This document shows positions 33,304 through 44,551 of a stretch of 64,000 nt of DNA, in pieces. Source of the DNA: Spinacia oleracea (lineage: Eukaryota > Streptophyta > Magnoliopsida > Caryophyllales > Amaranthaceae); assembly GCF_020520425.1 (NCBI RefSeq), contig NC_079487.1:108906141-108970140 (forward strand). The letters run 5' to 3'. Position 1 is the stretch's first letter. Each line of letters begins with the position of its first letter. The translations under genes and the position numbers were made by a program. The notes beneath the pieces are model-generated. The model did not search any database. It worked only from the letters and a program-made list of their open reading frames with translations, and was not told where the DNA came from.

Positions 33304-33822
33304 TGATGTGGGCTTGAATATCTCCATCACAAGGCCCAGAGAGGCTACAATGACCAATACCGGCCAGCTGGGCCCAAGCCTAGGAAGAAGGCTCAAACCT
33401 TGGTACCTAAACGAAATAAGAGCACAACCCCATTTTGGAAAGCCCATCCTCTCTGAGAAGACAGGTCCAGTTTGTAAAAGGCTCATCATTGTGGGCCAAA
33501 AGACACGTGTCCTAAATCCCCAAGGGGCACACACCCCACAGCTAGGGTTGAGGGAACAGTTCCCAAGAAACCCTAGCACTATAAATAGCTCAGATCCCAA
33601 GGTAAAGGGTATTCAATTCATTCCCACCAACCGAGAACTATCTTCGCTCTGCCTTCTCTCTACAAATTACTTATCTCTCTAGCTTATAATTACTTAAGCA
33701 TCGGATGGAATATTCCTACGGGAATATTCTTGTTTTGCAGGTTGCCAAAAGTTCGTGCCAGGTCATACTTGATACCTCCGAGGAACGCGTGCCACGTCAG
33801 CACCGTAAAAGATCCCACAACA
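33304..33822 (+). repeat. 5' LTR
   Basis: 519 bp, TGATGTGGGC...CCACAACA. It contains a TATAAATA box at 33580-33587, about 240 bp from its 3' edge, consistent with a U3/R promoter driving gag-pol. Confidence 0.95.
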
Positions 33823-33824
33823 TT

Positions 33825-33834
33825 TGGCGCCGTC
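33825..33834 (+). promoter_or_regulatory. Primer-binding site
   Basis: TGGCGCCGTC, complementary to the 3' end expected for tRNA-Asp (…GACGGCGCCA), two bases downstream of the left LTR. Confidence 0.75.
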
Positions 33835-33853
33835 TGTGGGGAGGTACAGTGTC

Positions 33854-34559
33854 ATGGCTGAACTTCAAACTGACTGCGGAAAATCCAAGGACAAAACGGG
33901 ACTCCCAGCCAGAGGAGGGGTGTCTAAAGATGGGTCATTGTGACGCGGCAGCTAGCCGGCCTGCTGCCGCCATTTCTGTGCAGCACTTGTTGAATGGTGC
34001 TCACGAAGTCAACCCTAAGCACGATAATGGCAGGATGGTAGAGTCTTTGTCAGAAGATCCCGACTCACCTATGAAAAGACGCACCCTGGAGAAAGAGAGT
34101 CGGCATGTCAAAGAGGAACGTCCAGGAAGATGGACGAAACGAACTTCATAGAAGAAAAATGAGGCCCAGGGCCATTACTCTCTAGAGGCTCCTAGAAGAC
34201 AGCATGAGAGCGTCATCCGAAGAAAGAATGGCTGCGGGTCTGAGGAGAAAAGAGGGCGAAGGAAGTCGTCCTCTAGGGGTTCCTTTATGTTCAACACGGC
34301 TCTTGAAAACATCCTCCTTGCTGAGGGACCGAGTTTGGGAATAGAACCGTCCCCCCGACAATTGACCACCTCCAGCCAACAGGCCCCTTTCTGTGCTTTC
34401 TACAACGACGAAGGACATGACACCCAAAATTGTCAGATGTTGAGGAAGATATTAAGTGACCACGCGGCTGAAGGACACCTCCTCCAGTACATCCATTTAA
34501 AGGACGCGGACAAAGAAGTGAGCCCCACTAAGAAGTATTCAGACGAAAGAGAATGGTAA
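33854..34559 (+). pseudogene. gag: Truncated gag of the LTR element
   Basis: An ATG at 33854 opens a short frame that stops at 33941-33943. After frame changes, recognisable gag C-terminal sequence resumes at about 34287, with a zinc-knuckle-like CxFYNxxxHxTxxC motif (PFCAFYNDEGHDTQNCQML) around residues 34-52 of that piece. About 430 bp separate the start from the knuckle region, where a full Tat gag would have well over 1 kb, so the central capsid-like part is missing. It ends at a TAA that overlaps the ATG of the protease frame. Confidence 0.75.
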
Positions 34560-37500
34560 TATCAGGGGGAATAGCTGCAGGAGAACCATGTAAGGAAGGA
34601 AGACAAAAAGGTCCATCTTATCTTCGCCCAGCACAGAAGAATCTACCCTCTGTAGAAATTTTCAAAGACGATTACAGAAGGGCGGCAGCGCCATATGATG
34701 ATGACCCTCTGGTTATAGAGATTAAGGTGGCTAATCTCAAGGTGAAGAGAGTACTGGTGGACACGGGGAGCTCGTCCGAAATAATCAGTCTGCAATGTCT
34801 GCGGAAATTAAGACACGATCCTGAAGACATAGAAAAAGTGTACGGGCCCTTGGTAGGATTCGGAGGGAGCATCGTTCGTCCAATCGGCTCCATTTTACTC
34901 CCGGCCTCTATTGGAGTTCCTCCAGTGACCAAAGAAGTTGTCATCAGGTTTATAATTGTAGCAAACCTCACCACATTCAACATCATACTCGGCCGTCCAA
35001 CACTCAACGACCTAAAAGTTGTGATCGTTCCTCATTTACTACTGGTCAAATTTGTCGGAAGTAACGAACGCGTTGGGTCTCTCTATGGAAATCAACAGTT
35101 CGCCAGGGATTGTTACTTATCGACATTGGAGCCAACGGCCTAGAGAGCCTCTCCGAAGGGAAAAGAGCAAGCTAAACCCCTGGCAAGCCGTCGTAAAATC
35201 CGGGAGACACCAACGGAGCACAATGTAGAAAGACGACCTGAGCCAGTGGGAGCACAATATGCTATAATTCTGGACTTAGCAGACCCGTCTCGAACGGTCC
35301 CCATTGGGGTCCACCCTGACGACCCCATGTCAGCAGCATTAGTGCAACTGCTCCGAGAATACAAGGAAATATTTTCCTTCACGGTAGAGGAGATGCCAGG
35401 CATAGATCCGGCGGTGGCCGTGCATAAGCTAAATGTGGACATCGCTGTAAAGCCAGTACGACAGAAGAAGAGGAATCATGGAGAAGCAAGAAATTTGGCT
35501 GCCGCTGCCGAGGTTAAGAAACTAATGGATGCAGGCTTCATACATCCGTATCAGTACCCAGACTGGGTAGCTAACGTAGTACTGGTACCCAAGCCCAATG
35601 GGACATGGAGGATGTGTGTTGATTACACCGATCTCAACAAAGCTTGCCCTAAGGACAGTTTCCCACTGCCAAAGATAGACCGACTCGTCGACTCAACGGC
35701 CGGACATGCCATGATGAGCTTCATGGACGCCTACTCCGGATTTCACCAGATCCCATTGTGGCCCAAAGATCAAGAGAAGACGTCATTTGTCACGGAACAA
35801 GGATTGTACTGCTACAAAGTAATGCCGTTCGGTTTAAAAAATGCCCCAGCCACCTTCCAACGGTTGGTGAACACATTTTTCGCAAAGCAGCTGGGGAGGA
35901 ATATAGAAGCCTATATCGACGACATGATTGTAAAAAGCAAACAGAAGATGGATCACCTCGACGATTTGAGAGAAACCTTTGAGACCCTCAGGACATACCA
36001 AATGAGACTCAATCCCAAGAAGTGCATATTTGGGGTATCCTCTGGCAAGTTCCTTGGCTTCTTGATTGACGAAAGGGGAATTGAAGCAAATCCGGACAAG
36101 GTGCAGGCGGTCATCAATATGACGTCGCCAAGGACGGTCAAAGATGTGCAACGCCTAACTGGATGTCTTGCCGCCTTGGGACGATTTTTATCTAGAGCTG
36201 GAGACAAGTATCATTACTTTTTCAAGACCATCAAAAAAGGCACCCAATTTGAGTGGACGTCGCAAGCTGAGGTCGCCTTCCTTCGCCTAAAAGAACACCT
36301 GCATACTTTGCCACGACTGGTCAGCCCTCTCTCAAGAGAAGTCTTATATCTGTACCTTGCATCTCAGAGTACGCACTAAGTGTCGTCTTGCTTACAGAAA
36401 GGGATGGGACGCAACTACCTGTTTACTTTGTCAGCCACATGCTACAGAATGCTGAAATCAAATATCCAACAGTTGAAAAGTTTGGCTTCGCTCTATTCTT
36501 GTCTAGTAAGAAGCTTCGTCCATATTTCCTGGCTCATCGACTGGTAGTATACATGGATCAACCGCTAAAGCGGCCTTTCACCAATCTAGAAGCGTCCGGA
36601 AGAATGCTCAACTGGGCAATTGAGCTTAACGCGTTTGATATTTCGTATGAGCCGCGGAAGGCAATAAAGGGACATGCATTTGCTAACTTCATTGCGGAAC
36701 TGACCAAGCCACCCTATTTGAAGAATGAGAAAACCCAGTGGATAGTTCATGTGGACGGCTCTGCCACCCAGAACGGTCAGGAGCCGGCATTATCTGCGAA
36801 TCACCAGAAGGGGATATCTATGAATATGCAATGCGTTTTAACTTTCCGGCGTCAAACAACGAAGCTGAATATGAAGCCCTGATATGTGGAATTCAGATGA
36901 GCAAAGCCGCGGGGGCGACATACGTCCTGGTTTTATCTGACTCGCAGTTAATCGTCAGTCAAGTAAAAGGAGAATATGAGGCCAAGGATGAGGCCATGAT
37001 AAAATATCTGGAAAAGGTCAGTCAAGAAGTTCAGAAGCTGTCTAACTTTGAAGTACAACATATACCCCAGTCTGAAAATAACAAGGCAGACGCTTTATCC
37101 AAGTTGGCAAGCTCAACATCCTGCGACACGCCACGTCATGTATTCTGGGAGGTAAAACAGTTCAAAAGCATTGACGCCTTGAGAACAGACATCTTAGACC
37201 GAACATCCACCTGGATGGATGATATTGTCAACTTCAAAATGAATGGAGTACTCCCTGATGATCCCAAGCAGGCAGAAAGATTACAAAAGAAATACACCTA
37301 GTTCGAGATATGGAATGGGACTCTATACAAAAAAGCCTTCTCACGGCCTCTTCTTCGCTGCGTAACCCCCGAGAAGGGGCAGGAAGTACTGGAAGATCTT
37401 CATCAGGGGTTATGCAGCTCTCACATAGGAGGGAGGGCCCTGACAGAAAAAGCCCTAAGAACCGGATACTATTGGCCCACTCTCAAAGAAGACGCTAATT

Positions 37501-38444
37501 TGGTCAAGCGGTGTGATAAATGTCAACGATTTGCTCACCTAATTCGACGGCCAGCACAGAAACTGACGCCAATCACCAGCCCTATACCATTCGCCAAATG
37601 GGGGATGGACTTATTAGGCCCCTATACGACGGCACCAGGAGGATTGCGTTATGTAATAGTTGCCGTCGACTACTTCACTAAATGGGTAGAAGCTGAAGCT
37701 TTAAAGAACACTAAGGCACAAGATGTGATAGCATTCATCTGGAAAAACATAATCACAAGATTTGGCGTGCCTCAGTCTATTGTCTTCGACGATGGGCCAC
37801 AATTCAAGACGCCCAAATTGGAAGATTGGTTGGTTGACCATGGTATCACAGCATGTTTTGCATCAGTAGAACGCCCCCAAGCTAACGGACAAGTAGAAGC
37901 ATTCAACAAAATCATCTCTGAAGGGATGAAGAAGAAGCTTGATGAGGCAAAGGGCTTATGGGCCGACGAGTTACCCAATGTTTTATGGTCTATACGGACC
38001 ACGGAAAAAAATTCCACAGGAGAAACACCATTCTTGTTAGCTTATGGGGCTGAAGCCGTCCTACCCATTGAAATGTATGAACCAACCCTGCGCGTCATGT
38101 TGTTTAATGAAGATGCCAATTAGGAAATGATGAAGGCGGCCTTGGATTTCTTACCAGAAACCAGAGGGAACGCGGCTCTACGACAACGGCTATACAAACT
38201 CCGAATGACGAGGGAGTACAACAAAAGGGTTTCTAGAAGAATACTAAAAGTCGGAGATTTTGTGCTTAGGAAAATGGAAGACGTCGGACGCGCCAATGAA
38301 CAAGGGAAACTCACCCCTACTTGGGAAGGTCCATATGAGATTTACAAGGAGGTTCGAGATGGAACATACCGGATCCAGGACATGCAGGGACGTCCGATCT
38401 TGCGTACATGGAATGCGGATAACCTCAAGAAGTACTTTTTCTAG
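34553..38444 (+). pseudogene. pol: pol of the LTR element (PR-RT-RH-aRH-INT), broken
   Basis: Protease: VLVDTGSSSEI active site near 34750. Reverse transcriptase: 35246-36379 with YIDDMIV. First RNase H: about 36370-36720. Second, archaeal-like RNase H: opens WIVHVDGSATQNG, followed by EAEYEAL and LVLSDSQLIV, and ends KADALSKLAS. Integrase: zinc-finger region ending CDKCQ, core with WGMDLLGP, FGVPQSIVFDDGPQF and ERPQANGQVEAFN, then a C-terminal VGDFVLRK domain. In-frame stops, all TAG, lie at 35141-35143, 37299-37301 and 38121-38123. One-base frameshifts occur at about 36360 and 36777. The reading order and spacing are otherwise complete. Known family function: reverse transcription and integration of the element. 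Confidence 0.93.
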
Positions 38445-38968
38445 ATTGACACTTATCTTGATTATATGTTTTGTAAAGACGTCTAGAACCTAGACGCACC
38501 ATGTAACATGTTTTAAACATTAAATGAAAAATTCCCTGCAAGCCGGCCTTGCTGGGAAATCTTTATGGCTAATATGTTATTAAATTCCTCAGAGTAATGC
38601 AAACTAACGTTCTCCCTAGAAATAGAGACTAGTCGTTTAAAGGCCTAAGAAGTGGCCCAGATTAGCACCCTCACTAGGCTGATCACCTAGAACACAGGGG
38701 TTACACATTTTTAAACATAGCTATATAAAGTAGCTAAAGACCTCGGCAAAAAGACCAGGGCAGGCATCTGACGTCTCAAGTCGAAGGCGTCAGACATAAT
38801 CATAGAATCAATCACAAAAAAATGACAAAAGCTAAAAAGCAATAGGACGTTCAAAAGACGCCATGTCATTCCAAAAAGTTAGTCATAATTACAAAAATTA
38901 TGCACAATGCCACTAAGCAAGGCGTCATGAAAACGTGTTCAAAATAAATACAAGACGCTTAGGAGCTC
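38445..38968. other. Spacer between pol and antisense gene
   Basis: About 520 bp between two convergent coding regions inside the retrotransposon. It probably contains the 3' UTRs and poly(A) sites of both the pol transcript and the antisense transcript. No motif was identified with confidence. Confidence 0.4.
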
Positions 38969-41249
38969 TCATTCCTCATCCTCGCTGGGAACAAACTCAG
39001 GAGGAGTGCGTCCTTCCTTTTGAGCCTTCTCCACCTCAATCTGATAGGTGAGGAACTTCTCGAACCAGCTGAAGGGACGTTCACTCGCAAATTCGGCATT
39101 CCATGAAAGCTCCATACCCCTTCGGGTTGATTTCTCACCTAGCAAGGCCGACTGGTCGAGAACACTCTTTGACGAAGCAACCTCCTTGCGAGCCGCCTCC
39201 AGCTGAACCTCCAACTCCTTAAACTGAGTCTCAAGACGAGAAAACTCAGCTTCTTTCTCTTTGATTTTCTTAGAAAGGTCCTCCATTTCAGAAAAGTTCT
39301 GATCAATTTGCAGGAGACGAGCCGCGTTCTCAGCATTTTGGGAGGCCAGGGCGGTGGTCACAGCGTCAATCTGCTCCCGCCTGTCAAAGCGAAGTTTCTC
39401 CAGCTCAGCAAAATGCTGATCGCCACACTGACTGGCCAGAAGACGATGTCGAGCCTCTTCATGCACCAAAGTAGTGCGCCAAATTTTCAGCGAGTCCAGC
39501 AGAATGAAAATCTGCACAAAAACAGCAAGAGTAAAACAAAGAGAAACAAGTACAAAAAATAAAGGCATAATGAAACTCACATCCAGTGCCGAGGACTGCA
39601 TGGCGGCAAGCATATTCTCGGCCGCCTCGGGGAGAGTCTCAGCATACTTGGGAGGAATGGCATTGCGCATCAACGTCATTATCTTCATGCGGTCATGAGA
39701 ATTGAACCCGCCTGAAGAAGGGATCTGATCCAATTCAGCATCAATGTCTTTCTGAGGGTCGGGAATTTCTATGGGAAAAACAACGGCCTTAGAATCCCTG
39801 GGAGAGACTATAGAACTGCTAGACGAGGAACGACAGGTGGTTACTATGTTGGAGTAAAACTTACCCCCAAAATTCCTAGCTATTTCCGCCGCCCTCAGAG
39901 GAATGTTTCGGCGGACGGCTTCAGGAATCCCCGCAAGAGGATCAGCCGTCTCTACAGCTTTCTGGAATCTAGGAGAAGCGGATGCAGCCTTGGGGACGGC
40001 AAACACCTTAGGAGCCTTCGAAGCCGTTGACTTGAAGACGGGTTTCCCTGTGCCGCCAGCCCTGCGCTTAGAAGAAGGTGCCGCGTCCGTGGCCGTCTTC
40101 TGAAGAAATGAGGACATATAATTTGCAGACAATAAAGGGAATTACATAGGAAGGTTTGATCAATACCTTCTCCTCAGCAGGAGGGGGAGCCATTTGCTCT
40201 GGGATGGCTTGCTCGGCCGCCTGCTGACGCTGCCAAGCCTTATAGGTGCTGGCGTCAAGTACCTTCGCCAGCCAGGACGACATATCCACTTGGCCTTTGG
40301 AGGCATCGTCCAGCTTATCCATGGCCTCGTCTGAAAAAACAAATAAAGATGTTAGTATAGTTTTGAGGAAACAGTGAAGGACTGGAAGTATAGATACATT
40401 ACCTCTCGGCAAATACGGACACAAGCCCACAGCCGAGAGGAAAACGGGATCGCCCAGTTGATCCAGATGAGGCAACCACCCCTCGGGTATGTAGGCCGTC
40501 TTGTCCTTAATGACGAGTGGCTTGGCCTTGAACAACGACGAGATCCGTTCCCAAAGAATGGCGGAGACCGGAGGGAAAGAGCTGCCTTTTCCAACCAAGT
40601 TGGGCTTGACGTTCCAACGTCTCATCCGCTCGCACATCTCCAAATTTGTGGTTTTGATGACCACCCACTTCTTCCTCCAGTGATGCCATTTGGACGTCTT
40701 CCCCATCACCGTCCGATAAGCTCCCTTGTACGTAAGAATTAGCCAACCCGCGGCGGCTTTTGAAACTTGGGACATGGAGGCGATCCTTAGGAACGGCCGG
40801 AAGGAAGGAGTAATACCTTTGAGCTCACAACGAGCGATATAGCCGAACACACCCGCCCAATAATTGGGGGACATTTGGTTCAGGCCAATGTTGAAGTTGT
40901 CCAGCAACTCCACCACAAAGGGGTGAGGGGGGAATCTCATACCCAGCTTCAGAAAAGAGCCGTAAACGGCGAATTCCCCTTCCACCAGTCCAAAGCTGGT
41001 GCAGTCCATACCAGCCGGCATACGAAACTTATATTCCGAGCATAGATTCAGAGACCTCCCATAGTCCTTCCCCTTGAGGGTGAGGAAGTTCAACCACGTC
41101 TGAAGTGGGAAGATTGCGCTGGGGTGAAAGTGACCTTCCTCCCCACCTGACGTGCTCGTCGGCGCGACATCGGTGCACTCGGGGACGTCCTCCTCTATGG
41201 GAGAAGAAGATTCTCCTTCGAATTGCTCTTCGTCCTCTATCCGCGCCAT
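38969..41249 (-). CDS. Spliced antisense gene of the LTR element (putative gypsy-type transposon protein)
   Basis: Minus-strand exons 41249-40403, 40330-40167, 40099-39581 and 39511-38969 give 2073 nt, 690 aa, with consensus GT-AG sites and clean phases (1,0,0). A fifth, 5'-UTR intron (41422-41256) fits between a CAG|GTAATG donor and a GTGCAG acceptor. A TATAAATA lies about 355 bp upstream of the ATG. The N-terminal half carries FAVYGSFLKLGMRFPPHPFV and later NQMSPNYWAGVFGYIARCE, the pattern of the plant 'putative gypsy type transposon' domain (Pfam PF04195). The middle is Lys/Ala/Pro-rich. The C-terminal third is a long charged coiled coil (about residues 560-640) ending in an acidic PSEDEE. 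No stop or frameshift interrupts it, unlike pol on the other strand. Antisense extra ORFs are known in Tat elements; function is unknown. Confidence 0.85.
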
Positions 41250-41602
41250 TAAATACTGCACAGGCTGAAGACTTGGCTCAAGACATGGGCATTACTTGAA
41301 AAGAGAAGGCGTCAAAGGGGCAAGTTGACGCCCTCAGTTTGATGTACCCCTTGCATAGCTAAGAGAAGAGAAGTGGGAAGGATCCAAATCAACAAACAAA
41401 ATTTTCCAAAAGAAAGCATTACCTGATAGATCAAAGAGAGTTTGTGAAGAACTTTGATGAAGAACTGCAAGAACAAGGCTTCAAAGATTGTGGCGGCGCT
41501 ACAGTGAACTTCGGTGGATGTAAAGACGCCGGAAATCGCCTCCTCTTATAGCTCTCAAGTAATCGCTAGAAATGAGGGGGAAAGTCACTCGAAATGGCCA
41601 CT

Positions 41603-41610
41603 TATTTATA
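41603..41610 (-). promoter_or_regulatory. TATA box of the antisense gene
   Basis: TATAAATA read on the minus strand (AAG follows), between the right LTR and the antisense start codon. With a start site some 30 bp downstream, the 5' UTR would include the inferred 41422-41256 intron. Confidence 0.6.
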
Positions 41611-41712
41611 GAAGGGTAAGAAATGATTAACCCTGCCACGCGTCGTCATCCCATTGAACACTCCAAGAGCAGTGAAAACTAACGTCTGTTTTCACTCCTC
41701 ATGAGGGCCAAA

Positions 41713-42229
41713 TGATGTGGGCTTGAATATCTCCACCACAAGGCCCAAAGAGGCTACAATGACCAATACCGGCCAGCTGGGCCCAAGCCTAGGAAGAAGG
41801 CCCAAACCTGGTACCTAAACGAAATAAGAGCACAACCCCATTTTGGAAAGCCCATCCTCTCTGAGAAGACAGGTCCAGTTTGTAAAAGGCTCATCATTGT
41901 GGGCCAAAAGACACGTGTCCTAAATCCCCAAGGGGCACACACCCCACAGCTAGGGTTGAGGGAACAGTTCCCAAGAAACCCTAGCACTATAAATAGCTCA
42001 GATCCCAAGGTAAAGGCAATCAATTCATTCCCACCAACCGAGAACTATCTTCGCTCTGCCTTCTCTCTACAAATTACTTATCTCTCTAGCTTATACTTAC
42101 TTAAGCATCGGAGGGAATATTCCTACGGGAATATTCTTGTTTTGCAGGTTGCCAGAAGTTCGTGTCAGGTCATACTTGATACCTCCGAGGAACGCGTGCC
42201 ACGTCAGCACCGTAAAAGATCCCACAACA
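41713..42229 (+). repeat. 3' LTR
   Basis: 517 bp, nearly identical to the left LTR, TATAAATA at 41988-41995, followed by the second GTTTG target copy. Only a weak purine tract (GAGGGCCAAA) precedes it as polypurine tract. Confidence 0.95.
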
Positions 42230-42704
42230 GTTTGGATTTGGGCCAAATCCAATTTCAAATTCCATGTTTTCCCAAACAAGTGAATTGGATCAAATCCATC
42301 ATTTGAAATGAAATACCCATATCCAAACACACCATTAAGTTGTTCCTATTTGGGGTTTGGTGTGGAAATTAAGAAAGTGAAATCTTGTAATGATTGGGTG
42401 TAAGAGTAATGATTGGGTGTAGGAGAAAGTAATAAAGAAATGAAGGAAAGTAATAAAGAAATGAAAGAGAGAGAAGATATTTTTATTAAAGTAATAAAAA
42501 AAATCATAAAATTGGGGTTGGGTGGGTGAATGGGGAAATATGAATAAATTAAATAAGGGATGGTGGGGAAATTTATGGTAAAAAGTTATGTCCACAAATA
42601 GAAACATGAAGATCAAATATGAACGCTATTTATGAAAACATGAAGAACATTTAGGAGCAGATGGAGTAGTACATATTACATACTACTTTTGTCCCTTGAA
42701 TATG

Positions 42705-43325
42705 GACCCCCCTATATTCTCCATCATTCGATTTAAACCCACCCTTGCTGGAATAACTCCCAAGCAAGCTCTCCAAGAGAAGAGCTTAACTCTAGGGATC
42801 CTGACTGCATTTCAAATTTTATTCCACAATCCGCCTGCACCCTGAATGAGTTAGCCCCACCCAACTCTCATCATCATCAAGAATAGCCCTATATGCAGAT
42901 CGAACAGAATAAACCTCATTCTTCTGTAAGTCCCAATATACAATACCAGTTGGGAAACGAGAGTTAAGAGGTATACTCAAGACTCTTTTTCTCTCATAGC
43001 ACAGAAGTAGCGAGTAATTAAATTAACATTCCAACAAGAATATTAACATCAATTAAATCACTAACCAACAATTACGGGTTCGCATCCCCTCTTGGAGAAA
43101 TAATGGACCGAGATTGAGTGCCTAGAATCCATCTATCCCTCCACACCTTAACCCGTTGCCAGTTGCCAACTCGTTAAGGGTAATAATGAGCTTGTTAGAC
43201 CTGCTCCACCAGCCTGTCCTATGAAGAAATCAAACGCCACATCTGCTTTCTCAGAATTGCAGCATTGGACATTTTAAGATCTCGAAATCCTAGACCCCAA
43301 GGCCCAGTTACTCCTGAGCTACATA
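42705..43325 (-). pseudogene. LINE ORF2 C-terminal fossil
   Basis: Minus-strand translation recalls the 3' part of plant L1-type reverse transcriptases: GPWGLGFRDLKMSNAA and KQMWRLIS, then KVWRDRWI, then PLNSRFPTGIVYWDLQKN followed by EVYSVRSAYRAIL, and a final LLESLLGSYSSKGG stretch. This is the zf-RVT region after the polymerase. Many stops and frame changes occur, and neither the polymerase core nor a 3' tail is visible. It is an old 5'- and 3'-truncated remnant. Confidence 0.75.
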
Positions 43326-43416
43326 ATTTCATTTGCCGGTGTTTTTAAATTCACATATCCTGATTTACATCCCGTGAGAAAAAATAAAACAAAATTCAAT
43401 TTTCCTTTTAAAAAAA

Positions 43417-44396
43417 GGGAAATTCCCATTAATACACTTGTACTATTGGCTTCTGCCAATGATACACTTATTTTCAATTATATTGCCAATGGTACACTTA
43501 AGGTATTGACTTCCTTATTATCATGACTTATTCCATTAAATATTTAACAATGGTTAACTGGGTTAATTTTTTTTTAAAAAACAAATAAATCTCACATTTT
43601 CTATGTTAGTACACATAGTAGTATCATAGTATAATACCACAAACTTCAACAAATTCTTAACCGAGTACATCATCCCCCCTCAGTTGTGGCTATTTCGTCC
43701 ACTACCAATCAACTCACAAGTAAAATATCGTTTCTCATTGGAAATTCGGAGAAGGAATAACATAGTACACACATGAGATACTAGATATATTAAAAGGGAA
43801 CTACATTCAACATAAAATGTTAAAAACAGAAGGCAACAACATTCAAGGATGTAGCCGAAGATGTAAGCACATATATCCAACTGTGAGGGAAGCAACCAAG
43901 CTGTTTAGGACTACTTGACAACATTCACCAAAAAATCCAGCAAAAATGAGTATTATGCCTTTAATTTTTTTTGTCTCAATTAACCATAAAATTTGATTTG
44001 TGGTTGAAATTGTGTCGGTTGAGTACTAATTTGAGAGTTCACTTGTTGTGAATATCTTGTTGTGCCTTCCCCTTTTGGACCCAACTGATGATGTTCTAGA
44101 TGCGATGTGGCTACTGGTGCTGTAAAACTGTGTATAGTTTTGTTTAGGTTTTTAGATGACAAAGGAAGAAAAGAGGTGGAAGGTGTTTTTAGGATTCTTC
44201 ATTCAAATCAAAGTGTTATGTTTTTTTCTTGTTTTTTTTTTTTTTTTCTATTTGTTTTTAAGCAATGGTTAACCGCAATTAAACCATCTAATGAAAAAGT
44301 TAATCGTAATAATATTATAAATATATTATTGACAAGCCAATTTATATTGAGTGCGTCGCTGGCAAAACGTACAGATGTACTAAAGGGGAATTTTCC
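43417..44396. mobile_element. Mutator-type long-TIR element
   Basis: A 980-bp element starting GGGAAATTCCCATTAATACA and ending with the related inverse (TACTAAAGGGGAATTTTCC). The arms match imperfectly for about 70 bp. It is flanked by TTAAAAAAA (43408-43416) and TTAACAAAA (44397-44405), 8 of 9 bp. The left arm has tandem GCCAATG(A/G)TACACTTA units. The interior shows small frames on both strands without recognisable domains. Confidence 0.7.
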
Positions 44397-44551
44397 TTAA
44401 CAAAAAAAAAGCAATTCTAACACATCATCATAATGCTACATCATTTGACCATTCAGCTCTTGTTGATTAAGAAAATCTAACGTCCATATTTTTTAAAATA
44501 GTGCCATAACTTTAGGAGTTTAGGCCTTCATTCTTTTTCCTCCACATCTAC

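Larger units (their letters stand above)
33304..42229 (+). mobile_element. Ty3/gypsy Tat-lineage LTR retrotransposon, defective
   Basis: An 8926-bp element with 519- and 517-bp LTRs (33304-33822, 41713-42229), both TG...CA, and an exact GTTTG target duplication (33299-33303, 42230-42234). The primer-binding site TGGCGCCGTC starts two bases after the left LTR. On the plus strand, in order: truncated gag, protease, reverse transcriptase, RNase H, a second RNase H, integrase. The dual RNase H is diagnostic of the Tat clade. By eye the LTRs differ at about 9 substitutions and 2 single-base gaps (about 98% identical), so the insertion is fairly recent. Downstream of pol is a long antisense gene. 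Pol carries stops and frameshifts, so the element cannot move without helper proteins. Confidence 0.95.
32291..42331. mobile_element. Older TIR element split by the LTR retrotransposon
   Basis: The outer ends are inverted relatives: GTGTTTGGTTATC near 32296 and the inverse of GGTGTGTTTGGATATGG near 42312-42331, each followed by TTCATTT and a GGATTT-type block. Removing the 8.9-kb LTR element and its duplicated GTTTG leaves about 1.1 kb. The interior (32750-33270) has a GGTGG/CCACC-rich low-complexity tract whose open frame is Pro/Ser-rich and probably not real. Superfamily is uncertain. Confidence 0.55.

Noticed and set aside
33296-33682. Open frames across both LTRs
   Set aside because: They occur in both LTR copies and overlap the promoter; they are fortuitous LTR readings.
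38969-40132. Reading the two antisense ORFs as separate intronless genes
   Set aside because: Consensus splice sites join them in phase and remove the overlap and an intronic hydrophobic stretch; one spliced gene fits better.
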